Of a stretch of DNA of 64,000 bases, positions 10,042 through 21,361 are shown piece by piece. Within the stretch, counting starts at the first letter, position 1, and each line of letters opens with the position of its first letter. The notes under the pieces are model-generated. The model saw only the letters and a list, made by a program, of their open reading frames with translations, was not told the DNA's origin and searched no databases. The stretch is from Aspidiotus rigidus (taxonomy: Eukaryota > Arthropoda > Insecta > Hemiptera > Diaspididae). Where the stretch lies: positions 21,219,501 through 21,283,500 of the forward strand of contig JAVHKY010000003.1 in assembly GCA_035079385.1 (NCBI GenBank). The letters are read 5' to 3'. The translations under genes were made by a program, and so were the position numbers.

Positions 10042-12112
10042 GAAACGTGAAAGACGAATACTCCGACGTGGAGTAAAACATGCAAACCGCAGAAAAATAA
10101 AAGACGACGAGCGCTTTCGGTTAAATAACCATCTTCAAGCCTGAAATGAAAGCAACTGACGAACAAATGAGAAGAACGAGGTATTAAGATCGTCCAAACG
10201 AGAGATCACGGTGTGAGTCATAAACCAGTTCGATCAGGCCATCTTCCGGAATGTACGAATTGAGTACAGTGATACCGTTAGTGTTGAGATGACGAATTAT
10301 CTCTATATTCTCGAGGGCGATACGCTTACGGTAGGAATTCTCCTTATGGAGGAGCTTTTCGGATCCCTCGCGGAAGCTGTGGCCACTGTTTATTAAGTGA
10401 TCGGCGAAAGCTGACTCCCCTAAGTGTCCCTTCTTCCAAGACTTCAGGTGCTCAGCTACTCTAACTTTCATTTGGCGGCTGGTCTCACCAATATAGAAGC
10501 TTCCACAATCCTCACACTCCAACTTATACACACCACTCCTCTCATCGACAAGTATGGGGTCCTTCAGTCTCACAAACAACCTCTTGACTGTGGTAGGGTT
10601 GTAAAACGCGGGTCTGAAGCCAAACGGGCGAAGGGCCTGACCCAATTGCAGGGAGAACTTCCCCAGGAAATGGAGACTGATCCAACGCAAACGGCGATCG
10701 CGGATCGTGTCTCGGGGGAGGGAGGTGGTAGAATTCAGGAGGCTCCTCGTAACTTTCCTCCGAACCATCACGTCAACATCGATATTGACCCCATTCACTC
10801 TGGCCAGGTGTTTTATTGTGATTAACTCTTTCTTAAAGGCAGACTGACTCAAAGGAATACGAGTCAGTCGGTGAACTAGGCTATGAAAAGCAGCCATTTT
10901 GTGAGCAACAGGACCGAACGACCCACCGTGGACTAAAACATCGGTCGTAGTATCTTTCCTGTAAATTCCAAACTTATGGATACCGTCTATTATAGAGATC
11001 GATAAATCCAAAAAGTTGATGGAAAATACCCCTATTTCCAACGTAAATTTGATGGAAGGGTACCAGGAATTGAGATACCTCAGAAACTCACCAAAGAGAT
11101 CTGGGTGACCAGTCCAGGTACATAGAACGTCACCAACGTACCTGTGCCAATAATGAATATGATTAAGTAACACCTGGTTCGAGGAAAAGAGGTCAAGTTC
11201 AAACTTAGACATGAAAATTTCGGATATGAGAGAGCCTAGTGGTGATCCAATGGGGATCCCTACTTCGTCAGGGAACTCGAGAAATTTCCCTTCAAACTTA
11301 CAGTAGTTGGGGGGACCAGCAAGTATTTAGAAGATCGAAGAATTCGTGAAACTCATTATGAGGAATGTTAGCTTTGACGAGTAGCTCACCCATCCGCTGG
11401 ATAGTAGCAGCCTTAGGAATATTCGGGAACAAACCAACAACATCAAACGAGCAGATGGTCGTTCCCGGGGGAAGACAGTTTACATCCTTGAGGACGTCAG
11501 TTAAAGAGGCCGAATTCAAGACCGAATGAGGAGATTCAAAATCAATTCGATTTTTGAACCAACGGTCAAGGAATTTGGCAAGGAGGTAGGTAGGAGAGGA
11601 GACGAAAGAAACAACGGGTCGCATCGGGGTATTGTTCTTATGCACTTTAGGCAGCCCGTACAGGAGGGGGATGTGGGGTTAGGAACAAGGAGGGCTTTCT
11701 TCAAAGCAGGAGTTTTGATAACAGCCTCACTCCTGTTGATGACACTCCTAACTTCTTTGACGTGCTTAGGAAGGCTGAAATCCTCACTCTCTTTAGCACC
11801 ACACTGCTGTAGGACTTCATGGACCTTAGAAGAATAGGCCGATCTCTCCATCACTACAACAGCGTTGCCCTTGTCAGCCTTAGTGACGATCAAATCTCCC
11901 TCTTTCATCTATCTTCCTCCTTAAACCCTGAATCACTCCTCCCAATTTATTATTCATGCGGGGGTTATTACGGACTAATTCGGCACAGACTTTCAGGGTA
12001 TTAAAACCATGACCAATCTTAACCGCAAGATCCGCAACAACATTCGCCAAGGTTTCATCATTCTTGAGGGGAGGCATACTGAACTTCAAACCTTTCTCAA
12101 GGAGGGGTGTTT
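10042..12112 (-). pseudogene. Penelope-like retroelement (RT plus GIY-YIG), frameshifted
   Basis: Direct repeats CCCTCTCCTAT at 10031-10041 and 12113-12123 are an 11-bp target duplication inside a satellite unit. Minus-strand coding runs 12089 to 10184. It comprises an N-terminal segment (12089-11880), KADKGNAVVV (about 11870), LYGLPKVHKNNTP (about 11640), a SFDVVGLFPNIP motif (about 11450), GSPLGSLISEIF (about 11240), HYWHRYVGDVLC (about 11130) and a C-terminal GIY-YIG endonuclease. The endonuclease reads SGVYKLECEDCGSFYIGETSRQ (about 10560-10480). Frameshifts lie near 11905, in a C-run near 11670 and in a C-run near 11310. The RT catalytic YVDD reads YVGD, so this copy should be inactive even if the shifts were ignored. 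The 342-residue open frame at 10184-11212 is its longest uninterrupted part. Confidence 0.92.
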
Positions 12113-12590
12113 CCCTCTCCTATCATATATAGCTCGAGAGTCGAAATTTTAACAGGGACCTGTTTTATGGGGGGCTTCTTGAGAAATTTGCCGTGCGCCG
12201 TCCGCCGTCCAGCAAAAAACTTGTAAAAATTTCGACTCTCGAGCCATATATGATAGGAGGGGGACTTGGAAAAATGTCGACTCTCGAGCTATATATGATA
12301 GGAGTGGGACTTGGAAAAATGTCGATTCTCGAGCTATATATGATACGAAAGGGACTTGGAAAAATTTCAACTCTTGAGCTATCATATACAGCTGGAGATT
12401 CGAGAAAAATGTAGACTCTCAAACTATATCGTACTACGCCTATAGTAGGTGTAGCCTTCTTTATACTAGCTTTATCTAGGCTTCCTTCAATTTTCAATAT
12501 CAAATCCCATTTGACTCATAAAACAGGTTCCCTGCGTTCCTCGTTTAATTTCCTTAAGGAAGCCGTCGTTTTGAGATAAGTTTCTTCTGG
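12113..12590 (+). mobile_element. HINE-1 copy plus the array remnant beyond the Penelope insertion
   Basis: 12113-12150 continues the satellite unit broken by the Penelope-like element. A HINE-1 left end (AACAGGGACCTGTTTTATGG, one base shorter than usual) starts near 12153, then the GTGCGCCGTCCGCCGTCC leader. About four to five 45-bp units, the 'cctatagtaggtgtag' module and a right end (AAAACAGGTTCCCTGCG near 12520, stem-loop to about 12572) follow. Confidence 0.7.
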
Positions 12591-12675
12591 ACCGATTTGT
12601 CGATATCCAGGTATATGCCATTGCGGATGGCGAGGTCTTTAATGGCATGCAATTCACTGAAGGAGGGGAGGAGAC
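12590..12675 (-). pseudogene. Penelope-like fragment
   Basis: The minus strand reads AIKDLAIRNGIYLDIDKSVQKKL. This aligns with the ITIKHLARVNGVNIDVDVMVRRK segment of the element at 10042-12112. A short relic only. Confidence 0.5.
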
Positions 12676-12780
12676 CGACTACGAAGAAGGGACCCATGGT
12701 GATGTATCATGGCGATGTACGGTGGAGATGACAATAGGAGGAAGAGTTCACATCTAAATCAGAGGAGATAGGTTTCCGGT

Positions 12781-13010
12781 ATACGGTTTCCTATAGGGTT
12801 CCTCTTGACCGATCTGTTTATGGATTTCCTGTACACTGAGGTTCTAGATTCTGGGCACCTTTACACTGGATACGTTGTCCCCATCCTTTGTCTTTGGAAC
12901 GGTATGAAGAGTGCCTTGCAGCACGAGTTTCTTTCCTTCCTCAATTCCAATTACCTCAGTGAGCAATTTCTTTCGAAACAGGGAAGACGGATATTTTCAT
13001 AATTACGCAG
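12781..13010 (+). pseudogene. Penelope-like RT fragment on the opposite strand
   Basis: The plus strand reads DLFMDFLYTEVL, then YTGYVVPILCLWNGMKSALQHEFLSFLNSNYLS. The order matches the RT palm of Penelope-like elements (SEIFMSKFE .. YVDDVLCTWTG .. EFLRYLNSWYPS). The catalytic box is lost (YVVP), so this is a dead, diverged copy from a different lineage. Confidence 0.6.
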
Positions 13011-13174
13011 GGACACAGTTACGACATTTACCGAAAGCTTACCTCCCCCGATATCAATTAGTACGTGGGTGAGACCCCGATTTTGATAGGATATGTCTGA
13101 AGGCGTGAGAGTTATTTTGAGATTTGCGTCACGCAAAATCGTCACGAGGATGGCGTCCCGTGACCTTGACCTAC

Positions 13175-13340
13175 TTCAGGGACTTGGAAAAACTTTGCTA
13201 AATTCCTTATACTAGGCCTAGCATATAGTAAACTAGGCCAAGTTCGACCTTGCCTAATGTACAGTAGTAGAGGTACATTATATTAGCCTCAGCTAGCATC
13301 TATTAAACTAAGAATTGAGAATACTACGGATATAATAGGC
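13175..13340. repeat. Degenerate HINE-1 module
   Basis: Contains 'gggacttggaaaaa' followed by 'tactaggcctagcatatagtaaactaggcc', resembling one satellite half-unit plus the HINE-1 'taggccta' module. No ends visible. Confidence 0.4.
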
Positions 13341-13667
13341 CTACGATGGGCTGTTTAGGCGAAAGAGGGGAAGGACAAAGTCCGTGAGGGCTCGTGAGCC
13401 ACTCAGCCCAATATATACTTATGCAAGGCTAAGGATGAGGGTGACCGGATGGAGTGAGTACGCCCATCCTCTAGTTAGCCAAACACAAAAAATAGGTACT
13501 AGGTTCATATTAAGTTACTATGACGTCATCATGACCGAGATAGACGTATCAAGAAGAGATACAATAGGGCATACATTTAATCGCACGCCTCAAAAAACGA
13601 AATTGCCCGCCTGTCGATAACACGCCAAGGAAACAAAACTGACACGTCTAAGAAATGTATTACGCGG

Positions 13668-13868
13668 ATAAAAACGAAGTAAGTAGTGCACACATCCTCA
13701 TATAAGTAGTGCACTCAAGATCCAAAACACTAGAAATCCTATGAAACGGACAAATACACAAAGTAAGTAGTGCACACATCTTGATACAAGTTGTGCACAC
13801 AAAATCAAAACACTGAAAATCTGTATTGAAGAGGACAAATACACCACTATGTAAGTAGTGCACTTATT
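13668..13868. repeat. Minisatellite, about 90-bp unit
   Basis: Two full and one partial copies of a unit containing GTAAGTAGTGCACACATC and TGTGCAC/AGTGCAC words, then 'aaaacactagaaatc' and 'acggacaaatacac'. Confidence 0.65.
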
Positions 13869-14014
13869 CCCATATTGCAGAACAATGTGCGATCCACATT
13901 TAATTCATTCAACTATAATATATCAAGTAAGTAAACCTGATACAGGAAGAAGAAACAGGAAAGAAGACAATGGAATGCTTTGGTTACTGACAAGTTAGCA
14001 CAAGCCTCAAGGCG

Positions 14015-14800
14015 TTTTTTTTTTTTTTTTTACCATCACCATATATTTCATAAAGACCGCATTACAATATTGATACATATTAATGCAATTAACAAATAAG
14101 TTTTTAAATAATTTACAATGGCAAAGCCCAACCGCTTCTTGAATAAATCTGAGTTCAAGACTACATGGTACCTGCCTTCATAATGACGAACGCCGAGAAG
14201 AGTCGACATTAACATCCATCTACTACTTGACATGTGCAGCGTGAAAAGGTTCCCGTAGATCGAAAGGAAGCTCCAAATGGGCTTGAATATTAGACTCCAT
14301 CAAGAACCTTGATTGCCAAAAAGGGCCTGTGAAAAGGAAGAGTGGAATTGGCAAATCACGGGAAGGATCAGAAGTGCGAATATTGTCAAAACGGCGAACT
14401 CTTGAATACAAGTCAATAATGAAACGTGCACGGCTATTGCACTGACCCATATAACTACCGCGCATCCCCTTGGCATCATACTTCTGCCGAATCATCTTAT
14501 TTTGACGACGAACCGCAGTATTTGACCAACCAGAGAAGATCTCACGACAACGCTCGAAATCCAATGCATTAACCAACTGACTCGACTGACTCCTTCGGGG
14601 TGGAACAACTGGGAAATCACCTCCATCAACAGTCATACCTCGCTCATGCGGAGTTTGAGGTTTATTATGGGGAGGCAGTCTCTACTGTCAAGCCCATCCT
14701 GGCTGGAGTTCCTCACAATAAATGCAGCAAAATTATCTTCTTTTGAAATACGGGTCGTGTGCCAGTCCTGGCGTGCATTTTTGGCGTTCGTCATGGTTTC
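14015..14800 (-). pseudogene. Candidate retrocopy or retrogene of unknown family with poly(A)
   Basis: Two minus-strand frames abut. A 53-residue ORF (14794-14633) starts MTNAKNARQDWHTT. A 137-residue ORF (14636-14223) starts MTVDGGDFPVVPPR and overlaps the first through ATGA. Upstream codons of the second frame run without a stop back into a CCCC run near 14670. One protein of about 190 residues broken by a one-base indel is therefore as likely as two ORFs. Downstream on the minus strand lies an uninterrupted A-run (14017-14033 as T on plus), which suggests reverse transcription of an mRNA. The protein is basic and Arg-rich in its middle. I do not recognise the family, and no target duplication was found. 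Confidence 0.4.
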
Positions 14801-14917
14801 AACGTCGTGTCAGTTTTTTTCCATGGCGGGAGGGGAACTGGCGGTCAATATAATTTTATGAGGCGTGCACTTATATATTTCCCATACAATAGGAGTATGT
14901 AATTGATTCGATAATAT

Positions 14918-14920
<3 letters not shown>

Positions 14921-14981
<61 letters not shown>
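14921..14981. repeat. (TA)n microsatellite
   Basis: About 30 uninterrupted TA dinucleotides. Open frames reading alternating Tyr and Ile across it are artefacts. Confidence 0.98.
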
Positions 14982-14983
<2 letters not shown>

Positions 14984-14989
14984 CACGTG

Positions 14990-17740
14990 GAAGTGTAGGA
15001 AGGGAAGCACACTAAGGGTCTACAGAGGAGATATTTTAGCTTCTGTTATTTCTTTTTTTGCTAACACATCACCCCGTATTATAAATCAAACTAGCTCGAA
15101 GGATGTGCCCAACAACAGGGATGCAAATCCAGAAAATTGAGCAGGGATTAAGATTACTATACAAATTCAATCAAGTTGTTAACCCAGCTCAGGAATATGA
15201 AACACGTCAAAATTGCGATGAATCTCTTTGGATAAAAAATGTTGAGGTCGGAAGACTGACGCACAGATCTGCATAAAACACGACCTCTCTTCCGAATCTT
15301 TTCAAATACGTGGTAGCTTGTTACGACAAGAGAAATTTTTTCTTCGTCATTAACGTTCGGACGTTTAACAACCACAATGCATCACATCATACTGCCCAGG
15401 TCAAAAATACGGAATAAATAAATATTCTATATATTAAAGGAGGGAAGAGAGCGGTGCGAACGTCTCGAGCATTCTTGACACGGAACGTATTCATCTTATG
15501 AGTCATTCTGTAAAACAGTAGACTAATAAGCAATATGTAGGTGAAGGATACGTAAAGTGAAAAAAAAAAACGGGGGAGAGGGGAAACGTCGTCCAAACTT
15601 TTTCTCAAAATTTATCGCTAATCCGGACTTCACGTGGTTTATTTTTACCGCAAGTTGCTACATTTACTGCATCCATCACGCTTTTTACCGCTCTTGTAAT
15701 ATAAAGATCGTGTGGACGTACAAATTTTCTTAGGTACTTAATGGATGGACGAACGACTCTTTCTAAATATTTTTCAAAACTTTGAAATCGAAGTACAGTT
15801 CACAAATATCGTAGGCACAAATTAATCGGAGAAGAAGTTTTTCGCTACGATACGGAAGAGTTTCGTATCACCTGCGCCACAATTTTTCTCGCAACGTACT
15901 TTTCGCAATATTATAGCGTGTAAAAAATGAGAAATGGCTGACAAGTATGAATTTTGATGCTCGCAGCGAGGTCAAGAGCTGCAAATAAGAAGTGTTACGA
16001 TTTTGCAAAAGTTAGATCCATTCAAAGGGTTTTCTATTCCGGTTGAAAAAATGTGGTAATGTAAAACTCTACGAGTCAATTTGACGTATGAGTAACGAAT
16101 TTTACACTTCAATCTCTTGTCATAAGAAGACGCGAAATCGTCAGCTGTGGAAACGTTCTTGAGAAATATCCTATAATATTCAAAGCTTCAAAAGGAAGAA
16201 GACGATTCCCAACAATTTTCCGCAAGCATAGGATGAGGATTCAGAATCGATGATATTTTGTACGTTTTTAAGCCGGGGTAGCTCCAAAATGACGTCGTGA
16301 TTATGATTTTTCCTCTGAACAAATATTATGACTTGTTTATAATTGAAGCCTGAGGGAATGCATTAATCACGATACTCGTAATATCGAAAGGTGTCCGATT
16401 GTTTTTTCATAATTGGCGAATAGCCTAAAAACTATAATTTTATTCTAAGTAAAAGCTTACCAAATTACTGCGTTCTGCGCTGGTCTGTGTTTTCTCGCAG
16501 GTCAAATTATAATAGCAACGCACATAATTCAAATATTTTCGGAATAAGCGATAAGGTTAAAATTAAACGCACGCGTCAGATATGTAAGAATGTATAAAAA
16601 ATTGTGTAAAAAAATCAATTGAAGCCACTACGAACACACCATAATTTGTACATCGGCCTAAGGCTGAATAATCGCGAAAAATACGAGCACTTTTGACAAT
16701 GATAAAAAAAAAAAAAAAAAATGTTCTTTTCGAATATGCAGCTTGCGCTGCAATTCAAAATTAAACGCAACTAATGAAGAAATAGCAGAATCCCAGTCGA
16801 AATATTACGTTCTCTTCCGATGAATCACAATTTGTAAAAGAGAGTAAGGTGGCTCAGAATTGTCGCGAAATTACATTCTTTTTTCGAGTGTATACGAGCT
16901 ACACGCGGCGATCTTTCTTTTTCTTAATTTAGCATTCGCAGTCTCGCACTCGTACGTTCGTACTGGTATATGCTAATCTGAAAATAAATATATCGAGAGA
17001 CTCGACAACTTCTAAATGCTTGCCTTCAAACTTCGACACACACACGTTCGATAGCGCCAAAAATTACCGCGAGTATGTAACGTGTCTCTCAAATCTATCA
17101 TTATATTGCATCCTACCGTACATACATCGAATCGACCCCACCGAATATGTTTTTGTTTACTGAATTTTTTCAAAAAATTGTTTTCGATCGATCCCATATT
17201 TTGAGAGAAAGAGGAAGAAAAAAAAAGAAGAAACCTAACTCGCGAAAAGACATCGGTACCCGATGAAGGTTATAACTTTTACTCGTTTTTTCTTCGTCAT
17301 TTATATTTTCCTTTCGATTTCTTTCGCAAAGGTTACGACTTTTTGGTCGCCGTAGCTCATCCTATTATTCATTTCCGATTAATATAAAGGTTAAGAATTC
17401 GTAAAATGTAGTGGCCTAAGCCAAAATAAATGTTATCAAAATACTGTTTTGATCGAAAGTACATCTGAAAGTTTAATAACATGGAGCATTATTATTATTA
17501 TGTTAAGTTCCTCCGCACAAAGATTTCTCCCTCTCCCCGATTCCATCAAATATCAAATACAAGAATTCAAACTACAAAAAATGAAGGAAATTTACCAATT
17601 TTTTGTTTTCATCGTTGTTCGATGGTTGTATTTTTCCCACGGCTTTCCTGAAACCTCTTAAAACTGCTCCTCTTTCGACTTTATCAACATGATGACGGCC
17701 CTCTTCTTCTCACTTGCGCATACCTATCTTATAATAGTTC
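14990..17740. other. Intergenic DNA, nothing recognised
   Basis: No coding exon, RNA gene or repeat could be supported. A poly(A) run lies near 16705. Short minus frames at 15157-15608 and 17012-17197 have no recognisable domain. Confidence 0.5.
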
Positions 17741-17763
17741 CTTATGCGACAGGCAAATGGTTC

Positions 17764-17940
17764 TAATCAAAAAAGAAGCTTTTGCGGTGTCATTTGCGAT
17801 GGAACCGCAAGAAGCACCACAAATAGTCCAATCAAAAAAGAGGCGTTTGCGACGTCGTTTGCGGAGGAAGTCCAAATAGCACTGCAAGCAATCTCAAACA
17901 AAAAAGATCCTTTTTCTGTATCATTTGCGGTGGAAGTGTA
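17764..17940 (+). repeat. Minisatellite, 63-66 bp unit, three copies
   Basis: Units start AATCAAAAAAGA and contain TTTGCGGTGTCATTTGCG or a variant. The unit is near a multiple of three, so an open frame of about 65 residues spans it. There is no other sign of a gene. Confidence 0.6.
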
Positions 17941-18189
17941 AACCCATTTGTAAACTTTGATCTAGAAGGGCTGAGAATATTATACTATAAACATATGACA
18001 GAAGAGCGACATTCAACTTCCGAAGGAGTTGGACTTGGAAAAACTTCAAATATCGGGCTATGTATTATGACAGGCGGGAAACATTTGTTTCCCAATATCA
18101 AAACCAAATTTGTCTCATAATTATAACAGATTTCCTGAATTCCTCGTTCGGATTTGCATTTCGTTTGTTCATAACTGTCGACACTAATA

Positions 18190-18651
18190 AGAAAAAACGA
18201 TGACTTCCTTAACGAAGCTAAACTCGCAACGCAGGATTCTGTTTTATGAGTCAAATCGGATTTGGTATTGAAAATTCAAGGAAGCCTAGACCTAGATAAA
18301 GCTAGTATAAAGAAGGCCTAGACCTACTATAAGCCTAGTATAATACAGTTTGAGAGTCTAAATTTTTCTCGAATCTCCAGCTATATATTCCAAGTCCCTT
18401 CCATATCATATATAGCTCGAGAGACGAAATTTTTTCAAGTCCCCCTCGTATCATACGTAGCTCGAGACGACATTTTTCCAGTCCCTCTCCTATCATATAT
18501 GGCTCGAAAGTCGAAATTTTTCCAAGTCCCTCTCCTATCATATTATACGTATGGCTCGAGAGTCGAAATTATAACAGGGAACCTGTTTCATGGGGGCTTT
18601 TTGTGAAACTTTGACGTGCGCCGTCCGCCGTCCAGCAAAAAACTTAGAAAA
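18190..18651. mobile_element. HINE-1 pair, interrupted by a HINE-2
   Basis: 18190-18570 is minus-oriented (right end with CTTCCTTAACGAAG, 'cctagacctaga' module, four to five satellite units). The palindrome AACAGGGAACCTGTT sits at about 18575. A plus-oriented leader (GTGCGCCGTCCGCCGTCC) then runs to 'aacttagaaaaa' at 18651. The same element resumes at 21362 after 2.7 kb of inserted HINE-2. Confidence 0.75.
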
Positions 18652-19085
18652 AATAGAAACCATCGCAGACGTTGCAATGGCAGCGAGGAACCCGCAATTC
18701 CTTAACTCGACCTCTCAGGTGGTGTGGAACTGAGTTGATAATATTCAAATCGAAATTCTCATTCTACATTCCCTCCTATCATATATAGCTCGAGAGTCGA
18801 AATTCTTCTAAGTCCCCCTTCTATCATATATAGCTCGGAAGTCACAATTCTTCCAAGTCCCCCTCCTATCATATATAGCTCGAGACTCGAAATTCTTCTA
18901 AATCTTCTAAGTCTCCCTCCTATCATATACAAGCCGTAAGCCCGCTAAATATGATAAAATTTCAAATTATTTTCAAGATTCTTGATGTTTATTTATCAAT
19001 TAGTATTCTTTTAGTTCAATTTCTAATCTAATTCTTTTAATTTCCAATTTTTCAATTTCATGTTTTTTATCGTTGATACTTTGTT

Positions 19086-19546
19086 TTACACTTTCAATCT
19101 CGTTCTTAATATCTTCTCTGATAGTTGGATGCCGGCTTTTGAGAAGATCCTTTGCGCATTCTTTTTTCTGGGTAGATAACTTCCTATATAATGATACAAT
19201 TGTCCAAAAATTTTGAAAGTTGTAAATATGTTTGGAACTTCATTACACCCTAAAGAGGTCATTGAAACCGCATTGGTGTATTTATGCAAATTATTAAGAA
19301 AATGAGATCTATATCCCTTCCGTCTAGTAGTTTTTGAAGAAGATCCGGCATTGAGGGCAAATCAGGTAACTTAATCTTACCACCCCCGCAATAGAAATTT
19401 CGATTTTCAGTTTCAAATAATTTTTCATCACAAAATGTGCACGTAATTGCCGCAGATTCCCAATTGAACCCTAATGAATGGACTATTATCGTTCTGACAA
19501 TCATTTTCCACATTATTTTCTGATGCCAAAATTTCGGAATTGACAC
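19086..19546 (-). pseudogene. Decayed Helitron Rep/helicase N-terminal region
   Basis: The frame starting at 19546 reads a zinc-finger-like CTFCDEKLF, then FYCGGGKIKLPDLPSMPDLLQKLLDGRD. That corresponds to the CxxC...CC..GKVxLPxLxxPPxxLxxLL block of Helitron helicase-like proteins. After a frameshift near 19275 it continues HKYTNAVSMTSLGCNE....FKIFGQLYHYIGSYLP, matching the conserved 'IRxYNxAxxFxSxG ... FxIxGQxYHxxGSLxP' region. The Rep HUH motif and the helicase domain are not present, so this is a remnant. Further down the same strand (about 19100-18995) a short Lys/Glu-rich coiled-coil-like tail precedes AATAAA. Its relation to the Helitron frame is unclear. Confidence 0.75.
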
Positions 19547-20149
19547 TTGTCCTCTTCCCTTCGTTCGTCAATCGTCCTAGATTTGCTTACTTGCGTTTTG
19601 GCATTCCAATTAGATTGCAATAAAGTGAGACATCCGTGACTTCGATATTGAATTTTCGAAATTGACGTGAATTGTTTTTCTTTTCTTAGTCCTCACGTTA
19701 AATTTGAAATAATGAAAGACAACCACCACTTCTTCAGATAATTGCTAAGCAAAATCTTTATCGTAACCCTACAATATTCGATTACTCACAGTATGGGTAT
19801 TCAAAACTTCTCCGGTTAGAAAGAACCATTTTCCAAAAATGATTGCCTAGCACATATTAATTTTCGATGAACGTCAACAAAAATGATTGCTTAGCATTTT
19901 CAATCAATAAATTAATGAATGATACAGATTTTCCATCTCTTGAATCATTCATGACCCCCCCCCCCCCCCCGCCAAGCACAAAGATATATACTACACGCCA
20001 TTCGCCTGATTTCGTAACTTCAAATTTATTACGCATAAACCTTCTCCCAGGCAAGCTGAAGCAATGGAAACAAATTCCAAATTCGTAGGTGAAATAGGAA
20101 TAATGTTAAATGGATTTGCAATTTTGCAACTTCTCTTTATATAATAGAT

Positions 20150-21270
20150 AGCTCGAGACTTGAAATTCTTCCAAGTCCCTCTCCTATCATATATATCTCA
20201 AGACTTGAAATTCTTCCAAGTCCCCCTTCTATCATATATAGCTCAAGACTCGAAATTCTTCCAAGTCCCCCTCCTATCATATATAGCTCGAGTATCAAAA
20301 TTTTTCCAAGTTTTTGGTTGGACGGCAGACGGTAGCTCGAAAGTCAAAATTCTTCCAAGTCCCCCCCCCCCCCTATTATATATAGCTCGAGACTTGAAAT
20401 TTTTCTAAGTCCCTCTTCTATCATATATAGCTCGGAACTCACAATTCTTCCAAGTCCCCCTCCTATCATATATAGCTCGAGACTTGAAATTCTTCTAAGT
20501 CCTCCTCCTATCATATATAGCTCGAAAGTCACGATTCTTCCAAGTCCCCCTCCCATCATATATAGCTCGAGTCTCAAAATTTTTCTAAGTTTTTGGTTGG
20601 ACGGCGGACGGTAGCTCGAAAGTCAAAATTCTTCCAAGTCCCCCCCCCCCCTATTATATATAGCTCGAGACTCGAAATTCTTCTAAGTCCCCCTCCTTTC
20701 ATATATAGCTCGTGATTCGAAATTCTTCCAAGTCCCCCTCCTATCATATATAGCTCGGGTCTCAAAATTTTTCCAAGTTTTTGGTTGGACGGCAGACGGT
20801 AGCTCGAAAGTCAAAATTCTTCCAAGTCCCCCCCCCCCTATTATATATAGCTCGAGACTTGAAATCCTTCTAAGTCCCTCTTCTATCATATATAGCTCGG
20901 AAGTCACAATTCTTCCAAGTCCCCCTCCTATCATATATAGCTCGAGACACGAAATTCTTCTAAATCTTCTAAGTCCCCCTCCTATCATATATAGCTCGAG
21001 ACTTGAAATTCTTCTAAGTCCTCCTCCTATCATATATAGCTCGAAAGTCACGAGTTTTCCAAGTCCCCCTCCCATCATATATAGCTCGAGTCTCAAAATT
21101 TTTCTAAGTTTTTGGTTGGACGGCGGACGGTAGCTCGAAAGTCGAAATTCTTCCAAGTCCCCCCCCCCCCCCTATTATATATAGCTCGAGACTCGAAATT
21201 CTTCCAAGTCCCCCTCCTTTCATATATAGCTCGTGACTCGAAATTCTTCAAAGTCCCCCTCCTACCATAT
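20150..21270 (-). repeat. 45-bp satellite array with higher-order spacer
   Basis: About 24 units of the 45-bp repeat. They are interrupted four times (near 20310, 20590, 20780, 21110) by a spacer containing GTTTTTGGTTGGACGGC, GGACGGTAGCTCGAAAGTC and a run of 8-13 C. The recurrence gives a higher-order unit of roughly 190-320 bp. The unit equals 15 codons, so several frames stay open on both strands. These are not genes. Confidence 0.85.
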
Positions 21271-21361
21271 ATAATCCCGTAACCTAACCTAACCTGCGGA
21301 CGCGAACGTTTTCTGAGGATGTAGTAATCTCCTAACAAAACGGATAGCGGGTTCCCCGCTA

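Larger units (their letters stand above)
18652..21361 (-). mobile_element. Large HINE-2/Helentron-like element carrying a Rep remnant
   Basis: On the minus strand the left end TAGCGGGGAACCCGCTA lies at 21340-21357, followed by the GCGTCCGCAGG/TTAGG leader (to about 21275). A long satellite array (21270-20150), a unique block with a decayed Helitron reading frame (19546-19086), a short array (18950-18770) and the HINE-2 right module follow. The element ends with GCGGGTTCCTCGCTG and a stem-loop CCATTGCA..TGCGATGG (about 18660-18690). Both ends and the reading frame share one orientation, so it reads as one element. It is inserted within an A-run of HINE-1. Confidence 0.7.

Noticed and set aside
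10042..10165. Hammerhead ribozyme, as found in some Penelope-like elements
   Set aside because: I looked for CTGATGAG and GAAAC core pairs on both strands and found no convincing arrangement.
14810..15140. ORFs with alternating Tyr and Ile
   Set aside because: They translate the (TA)n microsatellite.
15157..15608. Two minus-strand ORFs of 72-73 residues
   Set aside because: No domain, no splice partners, and alternative start codons may be needed.
20150..21290. Possible CRISPR array (regular short repeats)
   Set aside because: Units are contiguous tandem repeats without unique spacers, in a eukaryotic genome.
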